A stretch of 64,000 nt of DNA from an uncultured Caulobacter sp. (GCA_913776195.1 CAJYMH010000014.1:62001-126000), one strand, 5' to 3'; shown: positions 1 through 9,593, numbered from the stretch's first letter. The notes: generated by a model not told the origin, from the sequence alone. Made by a program: numbers and translations.

Positions 1-1235
1 AGTACTGGGAACCCTCCATCCGCCTCGCGGAGACCGGCTTTCCCATGTACTCGTTCCTTTACGGTGAGATGGCCGACGCAGCGCTGAGCCGGCTGTCGGC
101 CTATCCGTCCGGACGAGAGGAGTTCTTGCCCAAGGGCTACGTTCCGCCGGTGGGAACGACTGTGACCCGCCCGCGTCTGGCCGCCACCATGCGACGCCTG
201 GCGGCCGAGGGGCCGGACTACTTCTACAAGGGTGAGTTTGGCCGCAAGTTCGTCTCAGAGGTCCAAAAGACCGGCGGCTCGCTGACCTTGGAGGACATGG
301 CCGGCTACAAGGTGCGCTGGGAGCAGCCCCTGAGGTCGAGCTTCAAAGGCCACGAGATCATCTCTTCGCCCCCGCCGGGGACGGCCGGCTCGCTGATCGC
401 CATGGTGCTCAACATCGCCGAGCCCTGGGACTTTAAGGCGATGGGCCATTACACCCAGTCGGCCGAGACCCTCTATCGTCTGCGCCAGGCCTTCGCCTTC
501 GCCGAGGACCTGACCGACGGCTATATCCAGGACCCGGCGTCCTTCAACGTGCCCAGCGATATCCTGCTGTCCAAGAGCTTTGCGGCCCAACTGACCGGTC
601 TGATCGACGGCGCCATGCCCAAGGCGAAGATCACCGGCAAGACGGCGCAGGCCGGCGGCTTCAGCCTGGCCGGCGGGTTTGATCACAGCGACCCGCACGC
701 CTCGGACACCGACCACATCGTCGTGGCCGACAAGGACGGCAACGTCGTCTCCCTCACCCACAGCGTCAAAGGCACGACCTTCGCCACCGGGCTTGTGGTC
801 GACGGGGTGGTGGTCAACAGCGGCAACTACTTTCCGGGCAAGAACCTGGGCGAAGGGCGTCGCGTGGTCGGCGGCTTTCCGCCCACCATGGTCGCCAAGG
901 GCGGCGCGCCGACCCTGGCGCTGGGCTCGCCCGGCCTGACCTCGCGGGCGGTGGCGCTGACCCTCATCAACCACATCGGTTACGGCATGCCGCTGGAGCA
1001 GGCGGTGGATGCCCCGCGCTTCCAAGGCGCGCAGGCCTCGCGCCCGCTGACCATCGAGGGGCGGCTGTCGGACCAGGCCCGGGCCGACATGAAGGCCCAC
1101 TACGGGGTCTCGGTGAAGGTGACCACGCCCTATAACTGGCACTTCGGCTCGATCCACGCGGTGGGCCGCCAGGCCGATGGTTCGTGGATCGGCATCGCCG
1201 ATCCGCGTCGGGGCGGGCTGGCGGCCGGCTACTGA
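1..1235 (+). CDS. Gamma-glutamyltransferase family protein, 5' end outside window
   Basis: This is the C-terminal part of an N-terminal-nucleophile hydrolase of the gamma-glutamyltransferase (GGT) family. Such proenzymes are exported and cleave themselves before a threonine that becomes the nucleophile. The frame is open from base 3, before the first ATG at 45, so the true start lies left of the window. The nucleophile Thr is the codon at 708-710, in the motif SDTDH, followed by VADKDGNVVSLTHSV. The C-terminal GSPG loop is present. The family's paired serines before the SPT motif are replaced by glycines (VVGGFPPT), so it is a divergent member and its substrate need not be glutathione. A membrane-protein gene follows after 17 bases. 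A second GGT-like gene lies at 61282. Confidence 0.85.
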   Translation, partial: YWEPSIRLAETGFPMYSFLYGEMADAALSRLSAYPSGREEFLPKGYVPPVGTTVTRPRLAATMRRLAAEGPDYFYKGEFGRKFVSEVQKTGGSLTLEDMAGYKVRWEQPLRSSFKGHEIISSPPPGTAGSLIAMVLNIAEPWDFKAMGHYTQSAETLYRLRQAFAFAEDLTDGYIQDPASFNVPSDILLSKSFAAQLTGLIDGAMPKAKITGKTAQAGGFSLAGGFDHSDPHASDTDHIVVADKDGNVVSLTHSVKGTTFATGLVVDGVVVNSGNYFPGKNLGEGRRVVGGFPPTMVAKGGAPTLALGSPGLTSRAVALTLINHIGYGMPLEQAVDAPRFQGAQASRPLTIEGRLSDQARADMKAHYGVSVKVTTPYNWHFGSIHAVGRQADGSWIGIADPRRGGLAAGY

Positions 1236-1252
1236 CCGCCCGGCTCCTAACA

Positions 1253-1771
1253 ATGAGACCGTACGGATCGGCGCTGCTGCTGGCCGGCGCCTATCTTTGC
1301 GGGACGGCGGTCATCTCCGCGGACCTTCAGTGGGGCGCGTTCAACCTGCTGCATCTGACCGGGGCCGCGGCGCTGGCCGCCGCCCTTTTTCGAGGCTGGC
1401 GGGGCGTTGATGCGCGCGCCCTGGCCGCGGGCGCCGTTATCGTCGCCGCTTTGACGATGGTCGACGGGGTCCTCGTCGCCCTGGACGCCTTTTTCCAGGC
1501 GGGGCTTTGGCGGCTGGTCGGCGGGCTGATCGCGCTCGTCCTTTCGATGGCGGGCGAGGAGGGGCGTCTGAGGGGGCGATGGCTGCTGGCCCTGTCGGCG
1601 CTCGCGCTGGTCGGCGGGCTATTTGCGCCTCTGCTCTTTCTAAAATCGGTGGGCGAGGTGTGGCTGACGCCCCGCGCGATCTTAATCAACGCCCTTGGCC
1701 TTTACTTGGGCCTGACCCTGGCGGCGGCCGCGGTGGGGACAGGTTTGCGAACCGCGCTATCTCGGCTATGA
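1253..1771 (+). CDS. Integral membrane protein of unknown function (172 aa)
   Basis: I do not recognise a family. The protein is almost entirely hydrophobic, with about five predicted membrane segments separated by short Arg-rich turns such as RGWRGVDAR and EEGRLRGR, so it should sit in the inner membrane. The ATG at 1253 was chosen because the frame upstream overlaps the GGT gene and reads Arg-rich and non-membranous, whereas from this ATG the protein starts directly with a hydrophobic segment. It follows the GGT gene by 17 bases and is probably co-transcribed with it. The hairpin at 1916 closes the unit. Confidence 0.65.
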   Translation: MRPYGSALLLAGAYLCGTAVISADLQWGAFNLLHLTGAAALAAALFRGWRGVDARALAAGAVIVAALTMVDGVLVALDAFFQAGLWRLVGGLIALVLSMAGEEGRLRGRWLLALSALALVGGLFAPLLFLKSVGEVWLTPRAILINALGLYLGLTLAAAAVGTGLRTALSRL

Positions 1772-1915
1772 CCAAGCTCATGCTTCGCACCGGCAAACAA
1801 CAGGCCCTAGAGCAGCAACGTCGCCAGATCGGCGGCGCGGCGGCGCATGGGCGTGGGCGAGACAGGACGAAGGGCGGCCGCTAGAGCCGCTGGCTCCAAG
1901 ACTCCACGAGATCCG

Positions 1916-1955
1916 AAAAGCCCCGCGACCCCGTCGCGGGGCTTTTTGCTTTTTG
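1916..1955 (+). terminator. Rho-independent terminator
   Basis: AAAAGCCCCGCGAC and GTCGCGGGGCTTTTT form a perfect, very GC-rich stem with a two-base loop, followed by two runs of T. It lies between the membrane-protein gene and the LysE-family gene, whose ribosome binding site begins just after it. The A-run on the left arm means it could also act on the opposite strand. Confidence 0.85.
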
Positions 1956-1974
1956 ACGTAAAGGATTGAAATCA

Positions 1975-2583
1975 ATGTCGCTTCTGTTCTTGAAGGCCAT
2001 GGGAGTCGGCCTGGCCGTGGCCGCGCCCGTCGGGCCGATGAGCCTTTTATGTATGCGGCGCACCCTGACCGACGGCTGGCGGCCAGGCCTGGCCACAGGC
2101 GCGGGGATCGCGCTTGGCGACGGGGTCTATGCGGCGGTGGCGGCCCTGGGCTTCGCCGGCGTCTCAGCCTTCATGCTGGCCTATGAGAAGCCGCTGCACC
2201 TGGCCGCCGGGCTCTTCTTGATCTGGCTTGGCCTGCGCGCGTTTTGGCGCAAGAGCGACGACGCCGCCGCGCCTGGCCTGCACGCCGCCTGGCCCAAGGC
2301 GCTGGGGTCTGCCTTGCTGCTGACCCTGACCAATCCGCCCACCATCATCATGTTTGCGGCCATCTTTGCGGCCCTGGCGCCCAAGAGCGGGTTCAGTCCG
2401 TCTGCGGCTTTGACGACGACCTTGGGCGTGCTTTTGGGTTCGATGCTGTGGTGGTGCGTCATCGTCGGCGGGGTGTCGGTCTTTCGCCACGCCATCGGCG
2501 TTCGGACGCGTCGCTGGATCGACCGGATTTCCGGCGCCGTCCTGATGCTTTGCGGCGGTCTGGAGCTTCGCAGGGCGATTTGA
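1975..2583 (+). CDS. LysE/RhtB-family amino-acid exporter
   Basis: A 202-residue inner-membrane protein with six hydrophobic segments. It has the LysE-family hallmark near the N-terminus: a Gly/Ala-rich first helix followed by APVGPMSLLCMRRTL. The mid-protein TLTNPPTIIMF segment matches the conserved asparagine-proline motif of the second half. The family exports basic or neutral amino acids, their analogues or other small metabolites; the substrate here cannot be told. The ATG at 1975 is preferred because an AAAGGA ribosome site (1960-1965) sits nine bases upstream. A TTG at 1966 is in frame but abuts that site. It lies just after a terminator, so it has its own promoter or is a single-gene unit. 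Confidence 0.85.
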   Translation: MSLLFLKAMGVGLAVAAPVGPMSLLCMRRTLTDGWRPGLATGAGIALGDGVYAAVAALGFAGVSAFMLAYEKPLHLAAGLFLIWLGLRAFWRKSDDAAAPGLHAAWPKALGSALLLTLTNPPTIIMFAAIFAALAPKSGFSPSAALTTTLGVLLGSMLWWCVIVGGVSVFRHAIGVRTRRWIDRISGAVLMLCGGLELRRAI

Positions 2584-2663
2584 TGCCCTTTCACCGCCGT
2601 CATTGGGGGACAAGGTCGTCCAGCCTGACTAAATAGTCGGCTCTGACTTACAATCGATTCGGA

Positions 2664-4916
2664 ATGAACAAGCCTTTCCTCCCCCCTGGCGGTGACGGCG
2701 GCGACGACCGCATCATCGAAGAGCCGCTCAGCGAGGCGCTGTCCAAGCGCTATCTCGCCTACGCCCTGTCGACGATCAGTTCGCGGGCCCTGCCGGACGT
2801 GCGCGATGGGCTAAAGCCCGTGCACCGGCGCGTGCTCTACGCCATGCACAACATGCGCCTGAACCCCGAGGCCGCCGCGCGCAAGTGCGCCAAGGTGGTC
2901 GGCGAGGTGATGGGTAACTTCCACCCGCATGGCGACCAGTCGATCTATGACGCCCTGGTGCGCCTGGCCCAGGAGTTCGCCCAGCGCATTCCGCTGGTCG
3001 AGGGGCAGGGCAATTTTGGCAATATCGACGGCGATAACGCCGCGGCCATGCGCTACACCGAATGCCGCATGACCGAAGCGGCGACGCTTCTGCTCGACGG
3101 CATCAATGAAAACGCGGTCGATTTTCGCCCCACCTATGACGGCCAGGATGAGGAGCCGACCGTCCTGCCGGCGGGCTTCCCCAACCTGCTGGCCAATGGC
3201 TCGTCCGGCATCGCCGTCGGCATGGCCACGTCGATCCCGCCGCACAACGCCGCCGAGCTGATCGACGCGTGCTTGGTGCTCTTGCAGCGGCCGGACGCCA
3301 CCACCGCCGACCTGATGGAGCGCGTGCTGGGCCCGGATTTCCCGACCGGCGGCGTCATCGTCGAGCCCAAGGCGTCCTTGCTTGAGACCTACGAGACCGG
3401 CCGCGGGGGCGTTCGCGTCCGCGCCAAGTGGGAAAAGGAAGAGACCGGCCGGGGCACGTACCAGATCGTCGTCACCGAGATCCCGTACCAGGTGAAGAAA
3501 TCCGATCTGGTCGAGCAGCTGGCCGATCTGATCGACAGCAAGAAGGCCGCCCTTTTGGGCGACGTGCGTGACGAGAGCGCCGAGGACGTGCGCCTCGTGC
3601 TTGAACCCAAGAGCCGCAACGTCGAGCCCGAAGTGCTCATGGAGAGCCTCTTTAAGCTCTCGGCGCTGGAGCAACGCTTCCCGGTCAACATGAACGTGCT
3701 CGATGCGCGCGGCACCCCGGGCGTCATGGGGCTAAAGCCGGCCCTGAAAGCCTTCTTGGACCACCGCCGCGAAGTGCTGGTCCGCCGCGCCCGCTTCCGC
3801 CTCGACAAGATCGAGGCGCGCCTGCACATCCTGGCCGGCCTGCTGATCGCCTATCTCAACCTGGACGAGGTGATCCGCATCGTCCGCTACGAGGAAGAGC
3901 CGAAGCAAAAGCTGATCGCCTCGTTCGACCTGACCGATATCCAGGCCGACGCCATCCTCAACACCCGCCTGCGCCAACTGGCCAAGCTGGAAGAGATGGA
4001 GATCCGCCGCGAGCACGCCGAGCTCACCGAAGAGCGCGACGGCATCTTGGCGATGCTGGGCTCCGACGAGGCCCAGTGGAAGCTGGTGGGCGTGGGCCTG
4101 CGCGACGTGCGCGAGACGCTGGGCCCGGGCACCGCCCTTGGTAAGCGCCGCTCGGCCTTTGCCGAGGCGCCGCAGGTCGACACCGAAGCGGCCCTGGAAG
4201 CCTTGATCCCCCGCGAGCCGATCACGGTCATCTTGTCGGACAAGGGCTGGATCCGCGCCGCCAAGGGCAAGGTCGAAGATCCGTCGGAGCTGAAGTTCAA
4301 GGAAGGCGACAAGCTGGGCTTCGTTGTACCAGCCGAGACCACCGACAAGCTTTTGATTTTCGCATCGGACGGGCGGTTCTTCACCATCGGCTGCGACAAG
4401 CTGCCCAGCGCCCGCGGCCATGGTGAGCCGCTGCGCCTGATGATCGACCTGGACGACAAGGTGAAGATCATCGACGTCTTCCCGCACAAGCCGGGCCGCA
4501 AGCGCTTCATGGCCTCTAAGGCCGGCTACGGCTTCTTGATGCCGGAAGAAGAGGCCATCGCTAACCGCCGCGCCGGCAAGCAGGTGATGACGGTCGACGA
4601 CAAGGGCGCGCTCAGCTGCATCGAGGCCTCGGGCGATCAGGTGGCGGTGATCGGCGACAACGGAAAGATCCTCGTCTTCCCGCTGGAAGAGCTGCCGGAA
4701 ATGCCGCGCGGTAAGGGCGTGAAGCTGCAAAGCTACCGAGAAGGCGGCTTGCGCGACACCTTGGTCTTCAACCAGGAGACCGGCCCCGCCTGGATCGACA
4801 CGGCTGGCCGTCGTCGCGAGTGGGCCGAATGGCGCGAGTGGATCGGCAAGCGCGCGGGGGCCGGCAAGCTGGCGCCCAAGGGCTTCCCGACCAGCAAGCG
4901 GTTCCGACCGAAGTGA
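2664..4916 (+). CDS. parC: DNA topoisomerase IV subunit A
   Basis: The 750-residue breakage-reunion subunit of topoisomerase IV, which decatenates daughter chromosomes with ParE in the cytoplasm. The N-terminal half has the winged-helix/tower fold. The catalytic tyrosine is Tyr131 in AMRYTECRM, and the quinolone-resistance region reads [12 protein letters not shown]. The C-terminal beta-pinwheel repeats carry GyrA-box-like motifs ([33 protein letters not shown]). The length and the loss of the canonical GyrA tail distinguish it from GyrA. At the position of E. coli ParC Ser80 there is a glutamine, and Asp replaces Glu84. The stop codon overlaps the GTG start of the next gene, so a hydrolase is translationally coupled to parC. 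Confidence 0.97.
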   Translation: MNKPFLPPGGDGGDDRIIEEPLSEALSKRYLAYALSTISSRALPDVRDGLKPVHRRVLYAMHNMRLNPEAAARKCAKVVGEVMGNFHPHGDQSIYDALVRLAQEFAQRIPLVEGQGNFGNIDGDNAAAMRYTECRMTEAATLLLDGINENAVDFRPTYDGQDEEPTVLPAGFPNLLANGSSGIAVGMATSIPPHNAAELIDACLVLLQRPDATTADLMERVLGPDFPTGGVIVEPKASLLETYETGRGGVRVRAKWEKEETGRGTYQIVVTEIPYQVKKSDLVEQLADLIDSKKAALLGDVRDESAEDVRLVLEPKSRNVEPEVLMESLFKLSALEQRFPVNMNVLDARGTPGVMGLKPALKAFLDHRREVLVRRARFRLDKIEARLHILAGLLIAYLNLDEVIRIVRYEEEPKQKLIASFDLTDIQADAILNTRLRQLAKLEEMEIRREHAELTEERDGILAMLGSDEAQWKLVGVGLRDVRETLGPGTALGKRRSAFAEAPQVDTEAALEALIPREPITVILSDKGWIRAAKGKVEDPSELKFKEGDKLGFVVPAETTDKLLIFASDGRFFTIGCDKLPSARGHGEPLRLMIDLDDKVKIIDVFPHKPGRKRFMASKAGYGFLMPEEEAIANRRAGKQVMTVDDKGALSCIEASGDQVAVIGDNGKILVFPLEELPEMPRGKGVKLQSYREGGLRDTLVFNQETGPAWIDTAGRRREWAEWREWIGKRAGAGKLAPKGFPTSKRFRPK

Positions 4917-6226
4917 ACCGGCGGGTGGTCGTGCTCCGCGCCTTGGCCGGCATGTTCGGCCTGGGCGGCGGCAAGGCGTTGGCCGCTCGCTCACCGGCTG
5001 CGATGAGCTACGGCCGCCCAGAAGACGTCGGCTTCGACAGCCTGCGCCTTGGCCGCCTGGATGACGCCATGCGCCGCACGATCACCAACAAGCAGATCGC
5101 CGGCGGGGTGACCCTGCTGGCGCGCCACGGCAAGATCGTCCAGCTGCGCGCCTACGGCCAGCGCGACATCAACCTTGGCGATCCGATGACCACCGATGCG
5201 ATCTTCCGCATCCGCTCGGAAACCAAGCCCATCACGGCCCTGGCCATGATGATCCTCTACGAGCAGGGGCTTTGGGGCCTAGATGATCCGGTCACCTACT
5301 TCATCCCCGAGTTCACTGACCTGAGGGTGTTCAAGGCGGCTGACGCCAACGGCGCGATCACCGAGGTCGAGCCTCTGACGCGTCCTCCGACCATGCGCGA
5401 GCTGATGACCCACACAGCCGGCTTCGCCTATGGCCTGGCGGGAGACAGCCCGCCGGATCGCGCCTATCTGGAAGCCGGGGTGCTGACCTCAGACAGCCTG
5501 TCGGACATGGTCCGCCGCATCTCCGAGCAGCCGATGTTCTGTCAGCCAGGAAAGATGTGGCGCTACAGCATCGCCACCGACATCCAGGGCCATATCATCG
5601 AGCGCCTGTCGGGCATGAGCCTGCCGGAGTTCTTCCAGACCAAGATCTTCGGGCCGCTGGGCATGGTCGACACCGGCTTTTACGTGGCGCCGGAAAAACG
5701 CCGCCGCCTGGCGACGCTGTACGACATCGACTATGCGACCAATCGCCTGGCCGAGCCGCAACTGCCGCGCTGGCGCGACGTGCTGCAGCCGCCTGCGGCC
5801 CCATCGGCGGGCGGCGGGCTGGTCTCCACCGCCCGCGACTATGCGCGCTTTTGCCAGATGATCCTCAACGCCGGCGAGCTGGACGGCGTGCAGCTGGTGA
5901 AACCCACAAGCATCGCCATCATGGGGACCAACCACCTTCCGCCAAGCTTCTCGGTCACCTCCGACGGCATCCGGCCGTTCCCGTTCGGCCCAGGCCTGGG
6001 TTTTGGTCTGAACATGGCGGTCTCGGTGGACCCGATCCTTGGCAACGCGCCGGTGGGCAAGGGCACCGTCAGCTGGGGCGGCTCCGCCGGCACCTGGTTT
6101 TGGGCGGACCCCACCAACGACTTGTTCTTCGTCGGAATGATCCAGCGGCTGGGCGGGGTGGGCTCGGGCCTCGACGCCGAGACGCGCACCCTCGTCTACC
6201 AGGCCCTGGTCGACCGCTCGAAATAG
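4913..6226 (+). CDS. Exported beta-lactamase-fold serine hydrolase (EstB-like), copy 1
   Basis: A class C beta-lactamase/penicillin-binding-protein fold hydrolase of 437 residues, probably an esterase or amidase. The Ser-x-x-Lys nucleophile motif is SETK (Ser102-Lys105) within FRIRSETKP. The second catalytic motif is Tyr218 in YSIATD, and PTMRELMTHTAGF is typical of the EstB family. The GTG at 4913 overlaps the parC stop (GTGA). From there the protein starts with a twin-Arg and hydrophobic leader ([19 protein letters not shown]), so it is probably exported, possibly by Tat. Longer in-frame starts would lie inside parC. It is a clear tandem paralogue of the next gene. Confidence 0.85.
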   Translation: MNRRVVVLRALAGMFGLGGGKALAARSPAAMSYGRPEDVGFDSLRLGRLDDAMRRTITNKQIAGGVTLLARHGKIVQLRAYGQRDINLGDPMTTDAIFRIRSETKPITALAMMILYEQGLWGLDDPVTYFIPEFTDLRVFKAADANGAITEVEPLTRPPTMRELMTHTAGFAYGLAGDSPPDRAYLEAGVLTSDSLSDMVRRISEQPMFCQPGKMWRYSIATDIQGHIIERLSGMSLPEFFQTKIFGPLGMVDTGFYVAPEKRRRLATLYDIDYATNRLAEPQLPRWRDVLQPPAAPSAGGGLVSTARDYARFCQMILNAGELDGVQLVKPTSIAIMGTNHLPPSFSVTSDGIRPFPFGPGLGFGLNMAVSVDPILGNAPVGKGTVSWGGSAGTWFWADPTNDLFFVGMIQRLGGVGSGLDAETRTLVYQALVDRSK

Positions 6227-6295
6227 CTGGCGGGCTGTCTTACCCACGTTAAGCTGCGCCGATAAAGCTTGCGTGAGCCGCTATTAGGGACAGCC

Positions 6296-7561
6296 ATGAC
6301 GCGACGTTTCAACCTGGCCGCTGCGGCCATCGCCGCCATCCTCGCCACCGCCCCGGCCTGCCAGGCCCAGACCGCGGCGCCGGCGGTTGCGTCCAAGGAC
6401 GCCGCGTTCCAAGAGCTCGACAGCTCCATGCACGCCCTGGTCGACCAAGGCCGGCTGCCCGGCGTGGTCACCTACGTGTCCAAGGGCGGCAAGACGCTGC
6501 ACTACGACATTTACGGCAAGAGCGATCTTGCGACGGGCGCGCCGCTGAAGGCCGACACCATCTTCCGTATCTATTCGCAGACCAAGCCGGTGACCGGCGT
6601 GGCGATGATGATGCTCTACGAGGAAGGCAAGTGGGGCCTGGATGACCCGATCACCAAGTTCCTGCCGGAGCTGGCCAACCTGAAGGTGTTCAAGGGGATC
6701 GGTCCTGACGGCAAGACCATCACCGAACCGGCCAAGCGCCCGGCGACCATGCGCGAGCTGATGAGCCACCAGGCGGGCTTCGCCTATGGCCTGCAGGCCG
6801 ATAATCCGGTGGACAAAGCCTACCGAGACAGCGGCCTGCTGGGCGCGCCGACAACCGAGGCCTTCTTGCAAAAGCTTGCGACGCTGCCGCTTTACGGTCA
6901 GCCGGGCGAGCAGTGGAAGTACAGCGTCGCCGTCGATCTACAGGGCGCGATCGTCGAGCGCATCAGCGGCAAGACGCTTGGTCAGTTCATGCAAGAGCGG
7001 ATCTTCACGCCCCTGGGCATGACCGACACCGGCTTTTGGGTCCCCGCCGAAAAGCAAGGGCGCCTAGCCTCGCTCTATCTGATCAATCCCGCTGACAAGA
7101 AGGTGGTCCCAGCCCAAGGCTTCATGGTGCTGGACCTCTCCAAGCCGCCGGCGGTGGCGTCAGGGGGCGGCGGTCTGGTCTCGACCGTGGCCGACTACGC
7201 CAAGTTCTCGCAGATGTTGCTGAACGGCGGCGAGCTGGGCGGCAAGCGCCTGCTCAAGGCCGAGACGGTGGCCCTGATGCGCGAGAACCACCTGTCGCAG
7301 GCCTCGCTGGCCAAGCAGCCGTTGGGCCCGGGCGTCGGCTTTGGTCTGGATTTTGCGACGGTCATGGACCCCGCCCAGGCGGACACGCCGGCAGGCAAGG
7401 GCTCCTTCAGTTGGGGCGGCGCGGCGGGCACCTGGTTTTGGATCGACCCCGCCAACGACCTCTTCGTGCTAGGCATGGTCCAGGTTCTAGGCCGCGACGG
7501 CGAGACGCGGTTGGACAGGCTGTCGGCGGCCGGGGTTTATCCGGCGATCAAGACGCCCTAA
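6296..7561 (+). CDS. Exported beta-lactamase-fold serine hydrolase (EstB-like), copy 2
   Basis: This 421-residue paralogue of the preceding gene shares long blocks such as WGLDDP, PTMREL/PATMREL and AGFAYGL. It has a signal peptide (about residues 1-24, ending ACQAQ) and the catalytic SQTK motif (Ser94-Lys97) with Tyr209 in YSVAVD. It should act in the periplasm as an esterase, amidase or D-amino-acid peptidase; substrates in this family are not predictable. The ATG at 6296 has an AGGGA ribosome site five bases upstream. It follows copy 1 by 69 bases on the same strand. The pair most likely arose by tandem duplication. Confidence 0.88.
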   Translation: MTRRFNLAAAAIAAILATAPACQAQTAAPAVASKDAAFQELDSSMHALVDQGRLPGVVTYVSKGGKTLHYDIYGKSDLATGAPLKADTIFRIYSQTKPVTGVAMMMLYEEGKWGLDDPITKFLPELANLKVFKGIGPDGKTITEPAKRPATMRELMSHQAGFAYGLQADNPVDKAYRDSGLLGAPTTEAFLQKLATLPLYGQPGEQWKYSVAVDLQGAIVERISGKTLGQFMQERIFTPLGMTDTGFWVPAEKQGRLASLYLINPADKKVVPAQGFMVLDLSKPPAVASGGGGLVSTVADYAKFSQMLLNGGELGGKRLLKAETVALMRENHLSQASLAKQPLGPGVGFGLDFATVMDPAQADTPAGKGSFSWGGAAGTWFWIDPANDLFVLGMVQVLGRDGETRLDRLSAAGVYPAIKTP

Positions 7562-7615
7562 CCCTTGAAGCGCGGCGGCCGACCCGGCCAATGCGCGAGG
7601 GAAGGGGAGGCCTTT

Positions 7616-8944
7616 ATGAGCAACCAACGGATCTGGTCAGCGACGATCGCCCTGACTTTACTGGCGGCCGCCGGCGCCGCCTTCGCGCAGGACGTCACCG
7701 TGCTCGACGCCGCAAGGCTGTTTGACGGTCATGCCGTGATCGACAAGGCGCGCGTGGTGATCCGCGACGGCAAGGTCATCGCCGCCGGCCCTCAGGCCGC
7801 GGTCGCCGTCCCGGCTGGGGCCAGACGCGTCGACCTTGCCGATCGCTTCGTGATGCCCGGCATGGTGACCGCCCATAGTCACGTGGGCATGGTCCAGGGC
7901 CTGGACGTGGGCGGTCACAACTATTCACGCCAGACGGTCGGTCGCGACCTTGCCCAGTTCCAACGCTATGGGGTGGTGGCGGTGAACGCGCTTGGCATGA
8001 ACGCCGAGCTCTTCCACACCCTGCGGCGTGAGTGGCGCGACGGCGCCCATGGCGGGGCGGACCTCTACGGCGCCGGCGGCGGTGTCGGCGCGGTCGATGG
8101 AGCGCCCCCGGCTCGCATGAAGCCGCCGGGCAGCGTAATGCGTCCGACGACGCCGCAAGATGCGCGCAAGGCCGTGGACGCCATGGCTGACGCCGGCGTC
8201 GACATGATCAAGGTCTGGGTCGACGACCTGAACGGGCAGGCGCCCAAGATGCCGCCTGAGGTCTATGCCGCCGCCATCGACCAGGCGCATCGCCGCGGCC
8301 TCAAGGCGGCCGTCCACATTCACGCCCTGGCCGACGCCAAGGGCGTCGTGCGCGCCGGCGCCGATGTGATCGGCCACGGGGTGCGGGACATGCCGGTGGA
8401 CGACGAGTTCACCACCCTGCTGCGTGAGCGGGGCGTCTGGTACATCCCCACGGTCAACATCAACGAGGCCGAGTACATCTACGCTGAGCATCCGCAATGG
8501 CTGAAGGACCCCTTCTTCCGCATGGCCATGACCCCGGCGCTGGAGGCTCAGCTAAACGACGCACAGTGGCGCAAGACGGCCCTGGACAAGGCGCAGCCGT
8601 CCCGCGCGGCGGTGAGCATGAACATCGACAACCTGCGGCGGGTCCACGCCGCCGGCGGCAAGATCGCCTTTGGCACCGATTCTGGCGTGACGCCGCTGCG
8701 CATCCCCGGCTTCGCCGAGCATCTGGAGCTGGCCCACTTCGTTCAGGCGGGCCTGACCCCCGTGGAGGCCCTGACCGCCGCGACCGCCTCCAGCGCAGCG
8801 GTGATGGGCCTCAAGGATCGCGGCTGTCTTCAGGTCGGGTGCCGCGCCGACCTCCTGGTGCTTGGCGCCGATCCGACCTTGGACATCACCGCCTCGCGGT
8901 CGATCGAAGCGGTCTGGCGAAACGGCGTGCCCGTCGCCCGCTAG
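7616..8944 (+). CDS. Exported metal-dependent amidohydrolase
   Basis: A 442-residue amidohydrolase-superfamily enzyme with a cleavable signal peptide (about residues 1-25, ending AAFA-QD). Metal ligands visible are the HSH pair at His87/His89, IHALADAKG with the second-strand His, GHGVRDM, and the aspartate in GTDSGVTPL. The domain order (small beta domain, TIM barrel, then LKDRGCLQVGCRADLLVL) is that of imidazolonepropionase/prolidase-like periplasmic amidohydrolases. It probably hydrolyses a cyclic amide or a dipeptide. The ATG at 7616 has a GGGGAGG ribosome site. It lies 54 bases after the second serine hydrolase, so the run of hydrolases from 4913 may be one transcription unit. Confidence 0.88.
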   Translation: MSNQRIWSATIALTLLAAAGAAFAQDVTVLDAARLFDGHAVIDKARVVIRDGKVIAAGPQAAVAVPAGARRVDLADRFVMPGMVTAHSHVGMVQGLDVGGHNYSRQTVGRDLAQFQRYGVVAVNALGMNAELFHTLRREWRDGAHGGADLYGAGGGVGAVDGAPPARMKPPGSVMRPTTPQDARKAVDAMADAGVDMIKVWVDDLNGQAPKMPPEVYAAAIDQAHRRGLKAAVHIHALADAKGVVRAGADVIGHGVRDMPVDDEFTTLLRERGVWYIPTVNINEAEYIYAEHPQWLKDPFFRMAMTPALEAQLNDAQWRKTALDKAQPSRAAVSMNIDNLRRVHAAGGKIAFGTDSGVTPLRIPGFAEHLELAHFVQAGLTPVEALTAATASSAAVMGLKDRGCLQVGCRADLLVLGADPTLDITASRSIEAVWRNGVPVAR

Positions 8945-9014
8945 AGCCTCACCCCGTCCGGAACCCACCTGGGCGTCGCGGCGTAGTCCTCGTCTACTTG
9001 GGAAGGACCTCGCC

Positions 9015-9593
9015 ATGACCCGCCATCGCATCGTCTCGCCCGGACTGCTTGTCGCGGCGGTCGTCGCCGTCGCCGCCTGTTCGCCGCGCGAAGAGAACAA
9101 GGCGGCCGCGCCGGATGCGACGCCGCCGGCTTCATCCACGCCGGCATCCCCGCCGGCGTCCGCGACCTCGACACCGCAGCCGCCCGCCGCCGGCCAGAGC
9201 GCGACCGTCGGAGGCGACGGCTCGCAGATCCGACTGGACGCCTTGACGCCAGCTGACGTGGAGGGCGCCAGGCTTACGGGCGAGCTGGGATGCAGCTTCT
9301 CAACCCCTGAAGCTTCGCCCCTGCTGCTGGCCATGGGCGACGTGGCCTCCAAGGACGCCGCCCAGGGCGTGGTGAAGGTGGCGGGCTATGTGGAGCGCAT
9401 CGGCGCGCCAGGCGGCTTTGACGGCATGCTGAAGGGCGCAACCTTCAGCGGCGCGGGCAAGACCATAAGGATCGCCGTGACCGGCCCCGCCGCCGGCGGC
9501 GGCGAGTCCCCGCCAAGCCCGGCGACCCTGACCTATGAGCGAATGGACGGCGCGAGCCGAACCTGGATCGGCAGCTGGACCTGCGGGCCTTAG
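9015..9593 (+). CDS. Lipoprotein of unknown function with Pro/Ala/Ser-rich linker
   Basis: A 192-residue putative lipoprotein. The N-terminal hydrophobic segment ends in a VAAC lipobox. It is followed by about 50 residues of low-complexity Pro-Ala-Ser-Thr linker and then a compact domain with two cysteines (GELGCSFS and SWTCGP) that may pair. I know no function for the folded domain, though similar small domains occur in envelope proteins. The ATG at 9015 has a GGAAGGA site seven bases upstream. Its stop overlaps the stop of the convergent bpt gene by three bases. Confidence 0.7.
   Translation: MTRHRIVSPGLLVAAVVAVAACSPREENKAAAPDATPPASSTPASPPASATSTPQPPAAGQSATVGGDGSQIRLDALTPADVEGARLTGELGCSFSTPEASPLLLAMGDVASKDAAQGVVKVAGYVERIGAPGGFDGMLKGATFSGAGKTIRIAVTGPAAGGGESPPSPATLTYERMDGASRTWIGSWTCGP

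Noticed and set aside
1768..1884. A 38-codon plus-strand frame overlapping the stop of the membrane-protein gene by four bases
   Set aside because: It is very Arg/Gln/Gly-rich, has no domain, and ends just before a terminator; the overlap can occur by chance in GC-rich DNA.
3732..4994. Long open frames antisense to parC, and similar ones opposite the TonB receptors, amidohydrolases and dehydrogenases
   Set aside because: They mirror the third-position GC bias of the real genes and have low-complexity Arg/Gly/Ala/His composition without domains.
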